The notes: generated by a model from the letters alone, not told the origin. Positions 26,641 to 37,057 are shown, counted from the first letter of the stretch. The stretch: 64,000 nt of DNA from Micromonospora foliorum (GCF_022229015.1 NZ_JAKKFF010000243.1:59349-123348); one strand, 5' to 3'. A program made the numbers and translations.

Positions 26641-26670
26641 TTGACGCTCTCGAAGGGCTACCCCTACCGT
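26641..26670 (+). promoter_or_regulatory. Promoter of the rhamnose transport/catabolism operon
   Basis: TTGACG (26641-26646), an 18-base spacer and TACCGT (26665-26670) form a good sigma-70-like promoter. The operator lies about 15 bases downstream, where a bound repressor would stop initiation or early elongation. Confidence 0.6.
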
Positions 26671-26685
26671 CCATGCAACGACGCA

Positions 26686-26697
26686 TGAAACGATTCA
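26686..26697. promoter_or_regulatory. LacI-type rhamnose operator 3 (transport operon)
   Basis: TGAAACGATTCA sits between the promoter and the AGGAGG ribosome site of the first transporter gene, and is identical over 12 bases to the rhamnosidase site. Confidence 0.7.
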
Positions 26698-26708
26698 GGA
26701 GGGCTCGG

Positions 26709-28229
26709 ATGACCGCCGACGCACCGGGCGCGCAGGCTCCGCTGCTGGTCCTCGACGGCGTGACGAAGTCCTTCGGGGCCGTCGCCGCGCTGCGCGGGGT
26801 GCACCTGGCGCTGCACTCCGGTGAGGCCCACGCTCTGGTCGGCGAGAACGGGGCGGGCAAGTCCACTCTGGTGAAGGTTCTGGCCGGCGCACACGCACCG
26901 GACTCCGGCTCGATGAGCCTGGACGGGCAACCGCTGCGGCTGCGCGGTCCCGCCGACGCCCGGGCCGCCGGCATCGCGGTCATCTACCAGGAGCCGACAC
27001 TCTTTCCGGACCTCTCCGTGGCGGAGAACATCTTCATGGGTCGGCAACCGCTGCGCGGTCTGCGTCGCATCGACACCGCCGCGATGAACCGCGACGCCGA
27101 GAAGCTGTTCCAGCGGCTGGGTGTGCGCATCGACCCGACCCGCCCCGCGCGCGGCCTCTCCATCGCCGACCAGCAGCTCGTCGAGATCGCCAAGGCGATC
27201 TCGTTCGACGCCCGCGTCCTGGTCATGGACGAGCCCACCGCCGCGCTCTCCGGAGTGGAGGTCGAACGGCTCTTCGCGGTCGCCCGGTCGCTCTGCCTGG
27301 GTGGTGCGGCCGTGCTGTTCATCTCGCACCGGTTCAACGAGGTGTTCGACCTGTGCCACCGCGTCACCGTGCTGCGCGACGGCGCCTGGGTCTCCAGCGA
27401 CGACGCCGCCGACCTGACCGTCGACGAGGTGGTGCGGCGCATGGTCGGCCGGGACGTCTCCTCGCTCTACCCGAAGCAGGACGCCGAGCTGCGGGACACC
27501 CTGCTCGAGGTCCGTGGGCTGACCCGGGCCGGCGTCTTCACCGACGTGTCGTTCTCCCTCCGGGGCGGGGAGATCGTCGCACTCGCCGGGCTGGTCGGCG
27601 CCGGGCGCAGCGAGGTCGCCCGCGCCATCTTCGGTGTCGACCGCTACGACACCGGGGCGGTGCTGGTGGCCGGTCGCGCCGTCCCGGCGGGGAAGCCGGG
27701 CCGGGCGATCGCGGCCGGCATGGCGCTGGTCCCCGAGGACCGACGGCAGCAGGGCCTGGTCATGGAGCTGTCGGTGGAGCGCAACGCCACACTGGCCCGC
27801 CGCCGGGCGCTGAGCCGGTTGGGCCTCCTGCTCGGCGGCGCGGAGCGCGCCGAGGCCCGCCACTGGACGCGGCGGTTGCAGGTGAAGGCCTCCCGGCTCG
27901 GCGCACCCGTGGCGACCCTCTCCGGCGGCAACCAGCAGAAGGTCGTGCTCGCGAAGTGGCTGGCCACCGAACCACGGGTCCTGATCATCGACGAACCCAC
28001 CCGTGGCATCGACGTCGGCACCAAGTCCGAGGTGCACCGACTGCTCTCCGAGCTGGCCGGCGAGGGCCTGGCCATCCTCATGATCAGCAGCGAGCTGCCC
28101 GAGGTGCTCGGCATGGCCGACCGGGTTCTCGTCATGCACGAGGGGCGACTCGTCCGCGAGCTGCCCCGGGCCGAGGCGGACGAGACCTCCATCATGTTCG
28201 CCGCCACCGGTCAAGGAGCGACCGCATGA
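26709..28229 (+). CDS. rhaT: Rhamnose ABC transporter ATPase (CUT2, two nucleotide-binding domains)
   Basis: A 506-residue sugar ATPase. The ATG at 26709 follows AGGAGGGC; the frame extends upstream through the operator and is not used. The first domain has P-loop [16 protein letters not shown], Walker [12 protein letters not shown] and an H-loop in ISHRF. The second has the degenerate P-loop [16 protein letters not shown], signature [15 protein letters not shown] and Walker [12 protein letters not shown], as usual for RbsA-like proteins where only one half has a full P-loop. It powers uptake with the two permeases downstream. The stop overlaps the next start by four bases. Confidence 0.9.
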   Translation: MTADAPGAQAPLLVLDGVTKSFGAVAALRGVHLALHSGEAHALVGENGAGKSTLVKVLAGAHAPDSGSMSLDGQPLRLRGPADARAAGIAVIYQEPTLFPDLSVAENIFMGRQPLRGLRRIDTAAMNRDAEKLFQRLGVRIDPTRPARGLSIADQQLVEIAKAISFDARVLVMDEPTAALSGVEVERLFAVARSLCLGGAAVLFISHRFNEVFDLCHRVTVLRDGAWVSSDDAADLTVDEVVRRMVGRDVSSLYPKQDAELRDTLLEVRGLTRAGVFTDVSFSLRGGEIVALAGLVGAGRSEVARAIFGVDRYDTGAVLVAGRAVPAGKPGRAIAAGMALVPEDRRQQGLVMELSVERNATLARRRALSRLGLLLGGAERAEARHWTRRLQVKASRLGAPVATLSGGNQQKVVLAKWLATEPRVLIIDEPTRGIDVGTKSEVHRLLSELAGEGLAILMISSELPEVLGMADRVLVMHEGRLVRELPRAEADETSIMFAATGQGATA

Positions 28230-29287
28230 GCCTCACCGACGCCGGCGCACCCGAACGGACCGCCGGCAACGCCCCGACCGACCCCGGACGGCAGCGCCGC
28301 AGCCGCACCGAACGGCTGCTCGCCGTACGCGAGCTGAGCCTGTTGATCGCGCTCGGCCTGCTGGTCCTGGTGACCACCCTGCGCAACGATCGGTTCCTGA
28401 GCGGCCAGAGCATCAAGGACCTGCTGCTGGGCTGCGCGATCCTGGTGATCCTGGCGGTCGGCCAGACCCTGGTCATCGTCACCCGCAACGTGGACCTCTC
28501 CGTCGGCTCGATCCTGGGTCTGGTCGCCTTCGCCACCGGCTCGCTGTTCCTCTCCGCGCCCGGTACGCCGTGGCCCGTGGCGCTCGTCGTGGGTGTCGCA
28601 CTGGGCGCGCTGTGCGGGGCGGTCAACGGCGCCCTGATCGCGGTGGCCCGGGTGCCTGCCCTGGTCATCACACTCGGCACCCTCTACGCGTTCCGCGGCG
28701 TCGACTACTACTGGGCGTCCGGTCGGCAGATCAACGCCGCCGACATGCCTCCGTCGTTCCTGCGGCTGGGCAACCAGACGGTGCTCGGCGTACCCGTGCT
28801 GTTCGTCGTCGCGCTGGTCGTCGTCGCCGTCGTCGGTTTCTACCTGCGCTCCTACCGCAGCGGCCGGGAGCTGTACGCGATCGGCTCCGAACCGGCCGCC
28901 GCCCGACTCTCCGGCATCCCGGTGGGCCGGCGGGTGTTCGCCGTCTTCGTCGCCAGCGGCGCCCTCGCCGGGCTCGCCGGCGTGCTGTACGCGGCCCGGT
29001 TCGGCACCCTCGACGCGGCCGCCGGGACCGGCCTGGAACTCCAGGTCGTCGCTGCCGCCGTGGTCGGCGGGGTGGCGATCTTCGGCGGCAGCGGCAGCGC
29101 CTACGGCGCGGCGCTCGGTGCCGTGCTGCTGACCACGATCGGCAGCTCGCTCGCCGTCCTGCGCATCGACCCGTTCTGGCAACAGGCCGTGGTCGGCGCA
29201 CTCATCCTCGCCGCCATCGGGCTGGACCGGCTCCTGGCCCTGCGGGTGGCGGCCCGGCTCCGAGGGAGAAGCGCGCATGGCGCATGA
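28226..29287 (+). CDS. rhaP: Rhamnose ABC transporter permease 1
   Basis: A 353-residue integral membrane protein of the BPD-transp-2 family with about nine to ten hydrophobic segments. Family marks include [20 protein letters not shown] near residue 85 and [16 protein letters not shown] near 290. The ATG at 28226 overlaps the ATPase stop (ATGA), and the C-terminus overlaps the next permease start by 11 bases. The N-terminal 30 residues are hydrophilic and basic, as is common in this family. Confidence 0.9.
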   Translation: MSLTDAGAPERTAGNAPTDPGRQRRSRTERLLAVRELSLLIALGLLVLVTTLRNDRFLSGQSIKDLLLGCAILVILAVGQTLVIVTRNVDLSVGSILGLVAFATGSLFLSAPGTPWPVALVVGVALGALCGAVNGALIAVARVPALVITLGTLYAFRGVDYYWASGRQINAADMPPSFLRLGNQTVLGVPVLFVVALVVVAVVGFYLRSYRSGRELYAIGSEPAAARLSGIPVGRRVFAVFVASGALAGLAGVLYAARFGTLDAAAGTGLELQVVAAAVVGGVAIFGGSGSAYGAALGAVLLTTIGSSLAVLRIDPFWQQAVVGALILAAIGLDRLLALRVAARLRGRSAHGA

Positions 29288-30332
29288 CAGCCTGTACGCC
29301 GCACCGACCACCGCCGAGGCCGAGCCCGGCGCGGGCCGCCTCGCCGGCCTGCGCGGGCTGGTCGGCTCCTGGGACGCGGTGATCGTCGCCGCCCTCGTGG
29401 TGGTCGTGCTGGTCGCCAGCCTGACCGTGGAGAATTTCGCCAGCGGCCGCAACGCCCAGTTCCTGCTGCTCGACCTGATGCCGCTGGCGCTCATCGCGCT
29501 GCCGATGACCCTGATCGTGATCACCGGTGAGATCGACCTCTCGGTGGCCAGCATGGTCGGGCTGTGCAGCACGCTGATGGGGCAGCTCTGGCTCTCCAGC
29601 GGACTGTCCCTGGAGCTGATCTGCGTCCTCGTGGTGCTGCTGGGCGCCGTGCTCGGCGCGGTGAACGGTCTCTTCGTCACCGGCTTCGGTCTGCCGTCGC
29701 TGGCGGTGACCATCGGCACGCTCGCCCTCTACCGGGGGATGTCCTTCGTGGTGCTCGGCGACCAGGCGGTCGCGGACTTCCCGGCCGACTGGACCGCCGC
29801 CGTGGTGCGCGCCATCCCCGGCACGTCGATCCCGGTCGTGGTGGTTCCGCTGCTGCTGCTCGCCGTGGTCTTCGGGGTCGTGCTGCACGCCACCGCCGCC
29901 GGTCGGGCGCTCTACGCCATGGGAAACAACGACCAGGCCGCCACGTTCACCGGCGTGTCGGTGGCCCGGACGAAGTTCTGGTTGTTCGTGGTCTCCGGCG
30001 CGGTGTGCGGGCTGGTCGGCATCTTCTGGACGCTGCGGTACGCCAGCGCCCGCGGCGACAACGCCACCGGGCTGGAGTTGACCGTGGTGACCGCCGTGCT
30101 GCTCGGCGGTGTGTCGATCTTCGGCGGCCGGGGTGCGCTGCTCGGTGTGGTGGCCGGCGTGCTGCTCCTCGGCGTCCTGCGCAACGCGCTGCAACTCGCC
30201 GACGTCGACGCCAACGCGCTGACCATCGTCACCGGCAGCCTGCTCATCGCATCCGTCGTCCTGCCCAACGCCGTCGCGGACGTCCGCGCCCGGCTGCACC
30301 GTCGACGACAGCGGCACGCCGTCGCTTCGTGA
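29277..30332 (+). CDS. rhaQ: Rhamnose ABC transporter permease 2
   Basis: A 351-residue paralogue of the preceding permease, with the family marks MTLIVITGEIDLSVASMVGL and GGVSIFGGRGALLGVVAGVL. The ATG at 29277 has GAGGGAGAAG before it and lies inside the end of the previous gene. The two permeases presumably form a heterodimeric channel, as in the rhizobial RhaPQ system. The gene ends 38 bases before the start of the binding-protein gene. Confidence 0.9.
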   Translation: MAHDSLYAAPTTAEAEPGAGRLAGLRGLVGSWDAVIVAALVVVVLVASLTVENFASGRNAQFLLLDLMPLALIALPMTLIVITGEIDLSVASMVGLCSTLMGQLWLSSGLSLELICVLVVLLGAVLGAVNGLFVTGFGLPSLAVTIGTLALYRGMSFVVLGDQAVADFPADWTAAVVRAIPGTSIPVVVVPLLLLAVVFGVVLHATAAGRALYAMGNNDQAATFTGVSVARTKFWLFVVSGAVCGLVGIFWTLRYASARGDNATGLELTVVTAVLLGGVSIFGGRGALLGVVAGVLLLGVLRNALQLADVDANALTIVTGSLLIASVVLPNAVADVRARLHRRRQRHAVAS

Positions 30333-30370
30333 CGCTCCCCCGCACACCCACCACCCCCGGAAGGATGACG

Positions 30371-31453
30371 ATGTCCGCATACCGCAGAGGTCTCCGGGTC
30401 GGGGCGACCAGCCTCGCCCTCGCCGCACTGCTGCTCAACGCCGCCTGTGGCGGCACCACCCGGGACAACTCCACCGACGACCCCGGCGCCGGCAACCAGG
30501 CGAGCGGCGCCGCGAATCCGGACGCCGCCATCAAGGCGGGGCTGAAGATCGCCTTTCTGCCGAAGGCTCTGAACAACCCCTACTTCACCGTCTCGGACAA
30601 CGGCGGCAAGGACGCGGTCACCGAGTTCAAGGGTGAGTTCAAGGAGGTCGGCCCCTCCGAGGCCAGCGCCTCCTCCCAGGTCAGCTACATCAACACCCTG
30701 TCCCAGCAGGGTATGGACGTGATCGTCACCTCGGCCAACGACCCGAACGCCATCTGCGGGGCGCTCAACCAGGCGAAGGCGGCCGGCGCGAAGATCGTCA
30801 CCTTCGACTCCGACACCAAGCCGGAGTGCCGCCAGATCTTCGTCAACCAGGTGACCGCCGAGGGCATCGCCGAGAACCAGGTCAAGCTCATCTCGCAGCA
30901 GATCGGCGGCGAGGGCGAGATCGCCATCCTGTCCGCCACCGCCAACGCGACCAACCAGAACGCCTGGATCGCGTTGATGAAGACCGAGCTGACGAAGCCC
31001 GAGTACAGCAAGATCAAGCTGGTCACCGTGGCGTACGGCAACGACGACGACCAGAAGTCCTTCCAGGAGACCCAGGGTCTGCTGCAGTCGTACCCGAACC
31101 TCAAGGGCATCATCTCCCCCACCACTGTCGGTGTCGCGGCGGCCGGGCGGTACCTCAGCGGGTCGCAGTACAAGGGCAAGGTCAAGCTGACCGGCCTGGG
31201 CACGCCGAACCAGATGCGCCAGTACGTCAAGGACGGCACCGTCGACGCGTTCGCCCTGTGGAGCCCGGCCGACCTCGGTTACCTGGCGGCGTACGCCGGC
31301 GCGGCACTGGCCTCCGGCCAGATCACCGGCGCCGAGGGCGACAAGTTCAAGGCCGGCAAGCTCGGCGAGTTCACCGTCGGCAAGGACGGGGTGGTCATCC
31401 TCGGCCCACCCACCGTGTTCGACAAGAACAACATCGACCAGTTCCAGTTCTGA
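30371..31453 (+). CDS. rhaS: Rhamnose-binding lipoprotein
   Basis: A 360-residue solute-binding protein of the type-1 ribose-binding fold. The ATG at 30371 is six bases after GGAAGG; an ATG at 30365 is too close to it. A signal peptide ends at LLLNAACGG with the lipidated Cys, a slightly atypical lipobox (Asn at -3). The mature part begins after a Gly/Asp/Ser linker with KIAFLPKALNNPYFTVSDNG, the family's first ligand strand; VTSANDPNAICGALNQAKAAGAKIVTFDSD follows. It would hand L-rhamnose to the permeases. Gene order (ATPase, two permeases, binding protein, mutarotase) resembles rhizobial rhaSTPQU clusters, supporting the substrate call. Confidence 0.88.
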   Translation: MSAYRRGLRVGATSLALAALLLNAACGGTTRDNSTDDPGAGNQASGAANPDAAIKAGLKIAFLPKALNNPYFTVSDNGGKDAVTEFKGEFKEVGPSEASASSQVSYINTLSQQGMDVIVTSANDPNAICGALNQAKAAGAKIVTFDSDTKPECRQIFVNQVTAEGIAENQVKLISQQIGGEGEIAILSATANATNQNAWIALMKTELTKPEYSKIKLVTVAYGNDDDQKSFQETQGLLQSYPNLKGIISPTTVGVAAAGRYLSGSQYKGKVKLTGLGTPNQMRQYVKDGTVDAFALWSPADLGYLAAYAGAALASGQITGAEGDKFKAGKLGEFTVGKDGVVILGPPTVFDKNNIDQFQF

Positions 31454-31514
31454 TCGCCCTCCCGGTCGGTGCCGGCACACGTCGTGCACCGACCGGGGAG
31501 CCGACGGGAGAACC

Positions 31515-31892
31515 GTGCCCCGCGTCTGCTTCACCCTCCAGGTAGACCCCGAACGTCTCACCGAATACCGCACCCGCCACGAGCAGGTCTGGCCGGAGAT
31601 GCTCGCCGCGCTGGCCGAGAGCGGCTGGCGGGACTACTCCCTCTTCCTCCGCGAGGACGGCCTGCTCGTGGGCTGTCTGGTCACCGACGACTTCGCCGCC
31701 GCCCAAGCCGCCATGCAGGCCAGCGACGTCAACGCCCGCTGGCAGGCGGAGATGGCGTCGTACTTCGTCGACCTCGACCAGGGCGCACCCGACCGCGCCA
31801 TCCGGCCACTGGACGAGGTCTTCAACCTTGAGGCGCAGCTTGCCGCAGATTCTGCGGCGCGGTCCGCCGTAGAGACGGGAGACAAATCATGA
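31515..31892 (+). CDS. rhaM: L-rhamnose mutarotase
   Basis: A 125-residue protein with the mutarotase pattern: RVCFTLQVDPERLTEYRTRH (with the conserved Tyr and His), VWPEMLAALAESGWRDYSLFL and a short-chain ferredoxin-like ending near VFNLEAQL. It speeds interconversion of alpha and beta L-rhamnopyranose so that the isomerase gets its preferred anomer. The start is a GTG behind CGGGAGAACC. The stop overlaps the isomerase start (ATGA). The family length is about 105, so the last 20 residues (AADSAARSAVETGDKS) are a lineage extension. Confidence 0.9.
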   Translation: MPRVCFTLQVDPERLTEYRTRHEQVWPEMLAALAESGWRDYSLFLREDGLLVGCLVTDDFAAAQAAMQASDVNARWQAEMASYFVDLDQGAPDRAIRPLDEVFNLEAQLAADSAARSAVETGDKS

Positions 31893-33070
31893 CGCAGCCC
31901 GACGCGCGGACCCTCGAACGGGTCAAGCTGGCCCTGCGGTCCCAGCGCATCGAGACGCCATCCTGGGCGTACGCCAACTCCGGCACCCGCTTCAAGGTCT
32001 TCCCTCAGGAAGGGGTGCCACGTAACCCGTACGAGAAGATCGCCGACGCGGCGGTCGTGCACCGGCTCACCGGCGTCGCACCGACGGTGGCGCTGCACAT
32101 CCCCTGGGACCGGGTCGACGACTACGCCGATCTGGCCGCGTTCGCCAGGGATCAGGGCGTCGGTCTGGGCGCGATCAACGCCAACGTCTTCCAGGACAAC
32201 GACTACAAGCTCGGCAGTGTCACCAACCCGGATCCGGGGGTGCGCCGCAAGGCCGTCGACCACCTGCTCGAGTGTGTCAACATCATGGACCGCACCGGCT
32301 CCCGCGACCTGAAGCTCTGGTTCTCCGACGGCACCAACTACCCCGGCCAGGACGACATCCGGGCCCGGCAGGACCGGCTCGCGGCGGCGCTGCGCGAAAC
32401 CTACGACCGGCTCGGCGACGACCAACGGCTGCTGCTGGAGTACAAGCTGTTCGAGCCGGCCTTCTACACCACCGACGTGCCGGACTGGGGCACCGCGTAC
32501 GCGCACTGCCTGGAGCTGGGCCCGAAGGCCCAGGTGGTCATCGACACCGGGCACCACGCCCCGGGCACCAACATCGAGTTCATCGTGGCGTTCCTGCTGC
32601 GCGTCGGGAAGCTCGGCGCGTTCGACTTCAACTCGCGCTTCTACGCCGACGACGACCTGATGGTCGGCTCGGCGGACCCGTTCCAGCTGTTCCGGATCAT
32701 GTACGAGATCGTCCGGGGCGACGCGTTGGCACCGGAGGCCGGCATCGCGTTCATGCTCGACCAGTGCCACAACATCGAGGCGAAGATCCCGGCCATCATC
32801 CGTTCGGTGCTCAACGTGCAGGAGGCGACCGCGAAGGCGCTGCTCGTCGACGCGGACGCGCTGGCCGCCGCGCAGCGCGCCGGTGACGTGCTCGCCGCCA
32901 ACGCCGTGCTGATGGACGCGTACAACACCGACGTCCGACCGCTGCTCGCCGAGCTTCGTACGGACCTGGGCGTGGATCCGGACCCGATGGCCGCGTACGC
33001 CCGCTCCGGTTACTTCGACACGATCCGCGCCGAACGCGCCGGCGGCCAGCAGGCCGGCTGGGGCGCCTGA
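31889..33070 (+). CDS. rhaI: L-rhamnose isomerase (RhaI type)
   Basis: A 393-residue metal-dependent isomerase of the xylose-isomerase-like TIM-barrel class, as in Pseudomonas stutzeri and rhizobia rather than the E. coli RhaA. Metal-ligand candidates lie in LLLEYKLFEPAFYTT (Glu), VVIDTGHHAPGTNIEF (Asp, His) and GAFDFNSRFYADDDL (Asp). An N-terminal motif IETPSWAYANSGTRFKVF is typical of this group. It converts L-rhamnose to L-rhamnulose. It is translationally coupled to the mutarotase gene. Confidence 0.92.
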   Translation: MTQPDARTLERVKLALRSQRIETPSWAYANSGTRFKVFPQEGVPRNPYEKIADAAVVHRLTGVAPTVALHIPWDRVDDYADLAAFARDQGVGLGAINANVFQDNDYKLGSVTNPDPGVRRKAVDHLLECVNIMDRTGSRDLKLWFSDGTNYPGQDDIRARQDRLAAALRETYDRLGDDQRLLLEYKLFEPAFYTTDVPDWGTAYAHCLELGPKAQVVIDTGHHAPGTNIEFIVAFLLRVGKLGAFDFNSRFYADDDLMVGSADPFQLFRIMYEIVRGDALAPEAGIAFMLDQCHNIEAKIPAIIRSVLNVQEATAKALLVDADALAAAQRAGDVLAANAVLMDAYNTDVRPLLAELRTDLGVDPDPMAAYARSGYFDTIRAERAGGQQAGWGA

Positions 33071-33106
33071 CCACCACTGAGAACCGCAGACTGGGGACGT
33101 GAGGAC

Positions 33107-35140
33107 ATGCAATCCGAGGTTCAGGCGCTGATCGCGCGCAGCAACCGGCTCGGTGCCGACCCGACCACCACGAACTACGCCGGGGGCAACACCTCCGCCA
33201 AGGGTGCGGCCGCCGACCCGGTCACCGGTGGCCCGGTCGAGCTGCTCTGGGTGAAGGGCTCCGGCGGTGACCTCGGCACCCTCACCCCGTCCGGGTTGGC
33301 CGCTCTGCGGTTGGACCGGCTCCGCGCCCTCGTCGACGTCTATCCCGGCATCGAGCGGGAGGACGAGATGGTCGCCGCGTTCGACTACTGCCTGCACGGC
33401 CGGGGCGGCGCGGCGCCGTCCATCGACACCGCCATGCACGGCCTCGTGGAGGCGGCGCACGTCGACCACCTGCACCCCGATGCCGGTATCGCGATCGCCG
33501 CAGCCGCCGACGGACCGGAGCTGACCAAGGAGATCTTCGGCGACCGGGTGTTGTGGGTTCCCTGGCGGCGGCCCGGCTTCCAGCTCGGCTTGGACATCGC
33601 CGCGGTGGCGCGGGCCAACCCGCAGGCGATCGGCGTGATCCTCGGTGGGCACGGCATCACCGCGTGGGGCGTGACCAGTGACGAGTGCGAGCGCAACTCG
33701 CTGGAGGTCATCCGGTCCGCGCAGGCGTACCTCGACGAGCGGGGCCGGGCCGAGCCCTTCGGGCCGGTCATCGCCGGCTACGAGCCGCTGCCGACCGATG
33801 AGCGACGGCGGCGTGCGGCGGCGTTGTTCCCGGTGCTGCGGGGTCTGGCGTCGACCGACCGGCCGCAGGTCGGCCACTTCACCGACAGCGACGTGGTCCT
33901 CGACTTCGTGGCGCGGGAGAAGCACCCCTCGCTCGCCGCCCTCGGCACCTCCTGCCCGGACCACTTCCTGCGTACGAAGGTCCGTCCGATGGTGCTCGAC
34001 CTGCCGCCCGCCGCGCCGGTCGAGGACGTGATCGCCCGACTTCGGGAGCTGCACGCCGCCTACCGCGACGACTACCGCGCCTACTACGAGCGGCATGCCG
34101 CCCCGGACAGCCCGCCGATGCGCGGCGCCGACCCGGCCGTGGTCCTGGTGCCCGGTGTGGGCATGTTCAGCTTCGGCGCCAACAAGCAGACCGCCCGCGT
34201 TGCCGGCGAGTTCTACGTCAACGCCATCAACGTGATGCGCGGCGCGGAGGCCGTGTCGCGCTACGCGCCGATCGACGAGGCCGAGAAGTTCCGGATCGAG
34301 TACTGGGCTTTGGAGGAGGCGAAGCTTCAGCGGATGGCGAAGCCGAGGGCCCTCGCCACCCGGGTCGCGTTCGTCACCGGAGGTGGCTCCGGGATCGGGC
34401 GGGCGATCGCCCACCGGCTCGCCGCGGAGGGCGCGTGTGTCGTGGTCGCCGACCGGGACGCGCAGGCGGCCGCCGCCGTCGCCGCCGAGATCGGCGGCGC
34501 CGACGTGGTGGTCGCCGTGGCGGCCGACGTCAGCGACGGTGACGCCGTGGCCGCCGCCCTGCGCGAGGCGGTGCTGGCCTTCGGCGGGGTGGACCTGATC
34601 GTCAACAACGCCGGGCTGTCGCTGTCCAAGTCGTTGCTGGAGACGACCGAGGCGGACTGGGACATCCAGCACGACGTGATGGCCAAGGGCTCCTTCCTCG
34701 TCTCCCGGGAGGCCGCACGGGTGCTGCTGGCGCAGGGAATGGGCGGCGACATCGTCTACATCTCCAGCAAGAACTCCCTGTTCGCCGGCCCGAACAACGT
34801 GGCGTACGGCGCGGCGAAGGCCGACCAGGCCCACCAGGTCCGGCTGCTCGCCGCCGAACTCGGCGGGCACGGCATCCGGGTCAACGGTGTCAACCCGGAC
34901 GGGGTGGTCCGCGGCTCCGGGATCTTCGCCGGAGGCTGGGGTGCCCAACGGGCCGCCGTCTACGGAGTCCCGGAGGAGAAGCTGGGCGAGTTCTACGCCC
35001 AGCGCACCCTGCTCAAGCGCGAGGTGTTGCCCGAGCACGTCGCCAACGCGGTCTTCGTGCTCACCGGCGGCGAGCTGTCGCACACCACGGGACTGCACGT
35101 CCCGGTGGACGCCGGTGTGGCCGCGGCCTTCCTCCGCTGA
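33107..35140 (+). CDS. rhaD: Bifunctional rhamnulose-1-phosphate aldolase / lactaldehyde dehydrogenase
   Basis: A 677-residue fusion. Residues about 1-400 form a class II aldolase (NYAGGNTSAKG, LWVKGSGGDLGTL, DHLHPDAGIAIA with zinc His, LGGHGITAWG). Residues about 420-677 form a short-chain dehydrogenase (FVTGGGSGIGRAIAHRLAAE, NNAGLS, catalytic Tyr and Lys in AYGAAKADQ). Known homologues cleave L-rhamnulose-1-phosphate to DHAP and L-lactaldehyde and oxidise the aldehyde to L-lactate. The fusion keeps the reactive aldehyde local and explains why no separate lactaldehyde gene is needed. The stop shares one base with the kinase start. Confidence 0.93.
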   Translation: MQSEVQALIARSNRLGADPTTTNYAGGNTSAKGAAADPVTGGPVELLWVKGSGGDLGTLTPSGLAALRLDRLRALVDVYPGIEREDEMVAAFDYCLHGRGGAAPSIDTAMHGLVEAAHVDHLHPDAGIAIAAAADGPELTKEIFGDRVLWVPWRRPGFQLGLDIAAVARANPQAIGVILGGHGITAWGVTSDECERNSLEVIRSAQAYLDERGRAEPFGPVIAGYEPLPTDERRRRAAALFPVLRGLASTDRPQVGHFTDSDVVLDFVAREKHPSLAALGTSCPDHFLRTKVRPMVLDLPPAAPVEDVIARLRELHAAYRDDYRAYYERHAAPDSPPMRGADPAVVLVPGVGMFSFGANKQTARVAGEFYVNAINVMRGAEAVSRYAPIDEAEKFRIEYWALEEAKLQRMAKPRALATRVAFVTGGGSGIGRAIAHRLAAEGACVVVADRDAQAAAAVAAEIGGADVVVAVAADVSDGDAVAAALREAVLAFGGVDLIVNNAGLSLSKSLLETTEADWDIQHDVMAKGSFLVSREAARVLLAQGMGGDIVYISSKNSLFAGPNNVAYGAAKADQAHQVRLLAAELGGHGIRVNGVNPDGVVRGSGIFAGGWGAQRAAVYGVPEEKLGEFYAQRTLLKREVLPEHVANAVFVLTGGELSHTTGLHVPVDAGVAAAFLR

Positions 35141-36576
35141 TGACCGCCGTGCGACTGGCCGCGGTGGACGTGGGCGCGTCCAGCGGCCGGGTCATGCTCG
35201 CGTGCGTCGGGCCGGGGACGCTGGAACTCACCGAGGCGCACCGGTTCCGCAACGAACCCGTACGGGTGGCGGGCACCCTGCACTGGGACGTCCTGGCGCT
35301 CTACCAGGGCGTCCTGGACGGATTGCGCGCCGCTGGCCCGGTCGCCGGGATCGGCATCGACACCTGGGCGGTGGACTACGGGCTGCTCGACGCCACCGGG
35401 GCTCTGCTCGGCAACCCCGTGCACTACCGCGACGGGCGCACCGAGGGTGTCAGCGACCGGGTGGCGAAGCAGCTCGGACCGGAGCGGCTCTATGCCACGA
35501 CCGGGCTGCAACACCTGCCGTTCAACACCCTCTACCAGCTCGCCGCCGCCGCCGGTACGCCCCAACTGGAGGCCGCGCACACGCTGCTGCTGATGCCGGA
35601 CCTCATCGCGTACTGGCTCACCGGCGAGGTCGGCGCCGAGGTCACCAACGCCTCCACCACCCAGCTCTACGACCTGCGTCGCCGCGCCTGGGCGACCGAC
35701 CTGATGGCCGACGCGGGGATCCGCAGCGAGCTGTTCGCGCCGCTGCGGGAGCCGGGCACCCGGATCGGCCCGGTCCTGCCCGCGCTCGACCTACCCGGAA
35801 CGCCCGACGTGGTGGCGGTGGGATCGCACGACACCGCCTCGGCCGTGGTGGGCGTGCCGGCGGTGGGAGAACACTTCGCCTACATCTCCTGCGGCACCTG
35901 GTCCCTGGTCGGCGTCGAGCTGGACGCCCCGGTGCTCAGCGAGCCGAGCCGGCGGGCCAACTTCAGCAACGAATCCGGCGTCGACGGCACAACCCGCTAC
36001 CTGCGTAACGTGATGGGCCTCTGGCCACTGCAGGAGTCACTGCGCACCTGGGGCACCACGGACCTGCCCGCCCTGCTCCGGCAGGCGGCCGAGGAGCCGG
36101 CCTTCCGCTGCGTGGTGGACCCGGACGATCCCACCTTCCTGCCACCCGGCGACATGCCCGCCCGCATCGCGGAGGCCTGCCGGCGCACCGGCGAGCCGGT
36201 GCCGGACAACCCGGCGGCCACGGTCCGGTGCATCCTGGACAGCCTCGCCCTGGCGCACCGGCGCGCCGTCCAGCAGGCGCAACGACTCTCGGGCCGGCAC
36301 GTCGACGCCGTGCACGTCGTCGGCGGCGGCGCCCGCAACGACCTGCTCTGCCAGCTCACCGCCGACGCCTGCGAACTGCCGGTGCTGGCCGGGCCGGTCG
36401 AGGCCACCGCCCTGGGCAACGCCCTGGTGCAGGCCCGCGCCGTCGGCGTGATCGGCGGTGACCTGGCGTCGCTGCGGTCCGTGCTGCGGCAGACCCAACA
36501 AATCGTGCGGTACGAGCCACGCGGCGACGCGACGGCGTGGCGGGCGGCTGCCCGGCGCCTCGGATGGGACGACTGA
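35140..36576 (+). CDS. rhaB: Rhamnulokinase (FGGY family)
   Basis: A 478-residue sugar kinase. The phosphate-1 loop is [15 protein letters not shown] at the N-terminus, FGGY features follow ([15 protein letters not shown], LFSDxxF-like region replaced by [16 protein letters not shown]), [13 protein letters not shown] forms the second ATP-site loop and [18 protein letters not shown] the adenosine loop near residue 400. It phosphorylates L-rhamnulose to the substrate of the aldolase encoded just upstream, so it completes the pathway. TGATG overlap with the preceding gene places it as the last cistron of the operon. Confidence 0.92.
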   Translation: MTAVRLAAVDVGASSGRVMLACVGPGTLELTEAHRFRNEPVRVAGTLHWDVLALYQGVLDGLRAAGPVAGIGIDTWAVDYGLLDATGALLGNPVHYRDGRTEGVSDRVAKQLGPERLYATTGLQHLPFNTLYQLAAAAGTPQLEAAHTLLLMPDLIAYWLTGEVGAEVTNASTTQLYDLRRRAWATDLMADAGIRSELFAPLREPGTRIGPVLPALDLPGTPDVVAVGSHDTASAVVGVPAVGEHFAYISCGTWSLVGVELDAPVLSEPSRRANFSNESGVDGTTRYLRNVMGLWPLQESLRTWGTTDLPALLRQAAEEPAFRCVVDPDDPTFLPPGDMPARIAEACRRTGEPVPDNPAATVRCILDSLALAHRRAVQQAQRLSGRHVDAVHVVGGGARNDLLCQLTADACELPVLAGPVEATALGNALVQARAVGVIGGDLASLRSVLRQTQQIVRYEPRGDATAWRAAARRLGWDD

Positions 36577-36709
36577 CCATGCGAATGGGCAGCCCAGGCC
36601 GAGGAGGTTGCCCGACGCACGTACGGCTGCCCCGGCACAAGCGGCTGCCGATGCTCGGCCGGATCACCAGCATGAACGCGGACCACCGGCAGCCCGGTAC
36701 GGTCCACCG

Positions 36710-37057
36710 ATGACCGTCGTCCGCTCCATCCTGCTGTTCGTCGTCGCCGCCCTGTTCGAGATCGGCGGGGCGTGGCTGGTCTGGCAGGGCTGGCGGGAAC
36801 ATCGCGGCCTGTGGTGGATCGCCGCCGGCGTCATCGCCCTCGGCGCGTACGGATTCGTCGCCACCTTCCAGCCCGACCCGAACTTTGGGCGCATCCTCGC
36901 CGCCTACGGCGGCGTGTTCGTCGCCGGATCCCTCGCCTGGGGCGTGATCGTCGACAAGTTCCGGCCCGACCGGTGGGACGTCATCGGTGCGGGCATCTGC
37001 CTGATCGGTGTCGCTCTGATCATGTACGCGCCCCGGTCCGTGGGCGGCGGTGGGTGA
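36710..37057 (+). CDS. YnfA/UPF0060-family small membrane protein
   Basis: A 115-residue protein with four hydrophobic helices ([75 protein letters not shown]). [11 protein letters not shown] and YGGVFVA are conserved in the UPF0060 family, which is related to small multidrug-resistance exporters. Substrate is not established. The start ATG at 36710 follows GGTCCACCG, a weak site; longer frames upstream read through the intergenic region and are rejected. It is convergent with the ferredoxin gene. Confidence 0.85.
   Translation: MTVVRSILLFVVAALFEIGGAWLVWQGWREHRGLWWIAAGVIALGAYGFVATFQPDPNFGRILAAYGGVFVAGSLAWGVIVDKFRPDRWDVIGAGICLIGVALIMYAPRSVGGGG

Noticed and set aside
26664..28214. A 516-codon minus-strand frame opposite the rhamnose ATPase
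   Set aside because: No motif, biased composition, and the plus strand encodes a complete ABC ATPase.
31634..35098. An 1154-codon open frame on the minus strand
   Set aside because: It runs antisense to four clear rhamnose genes and its sequence is compositionally biased with no domain.
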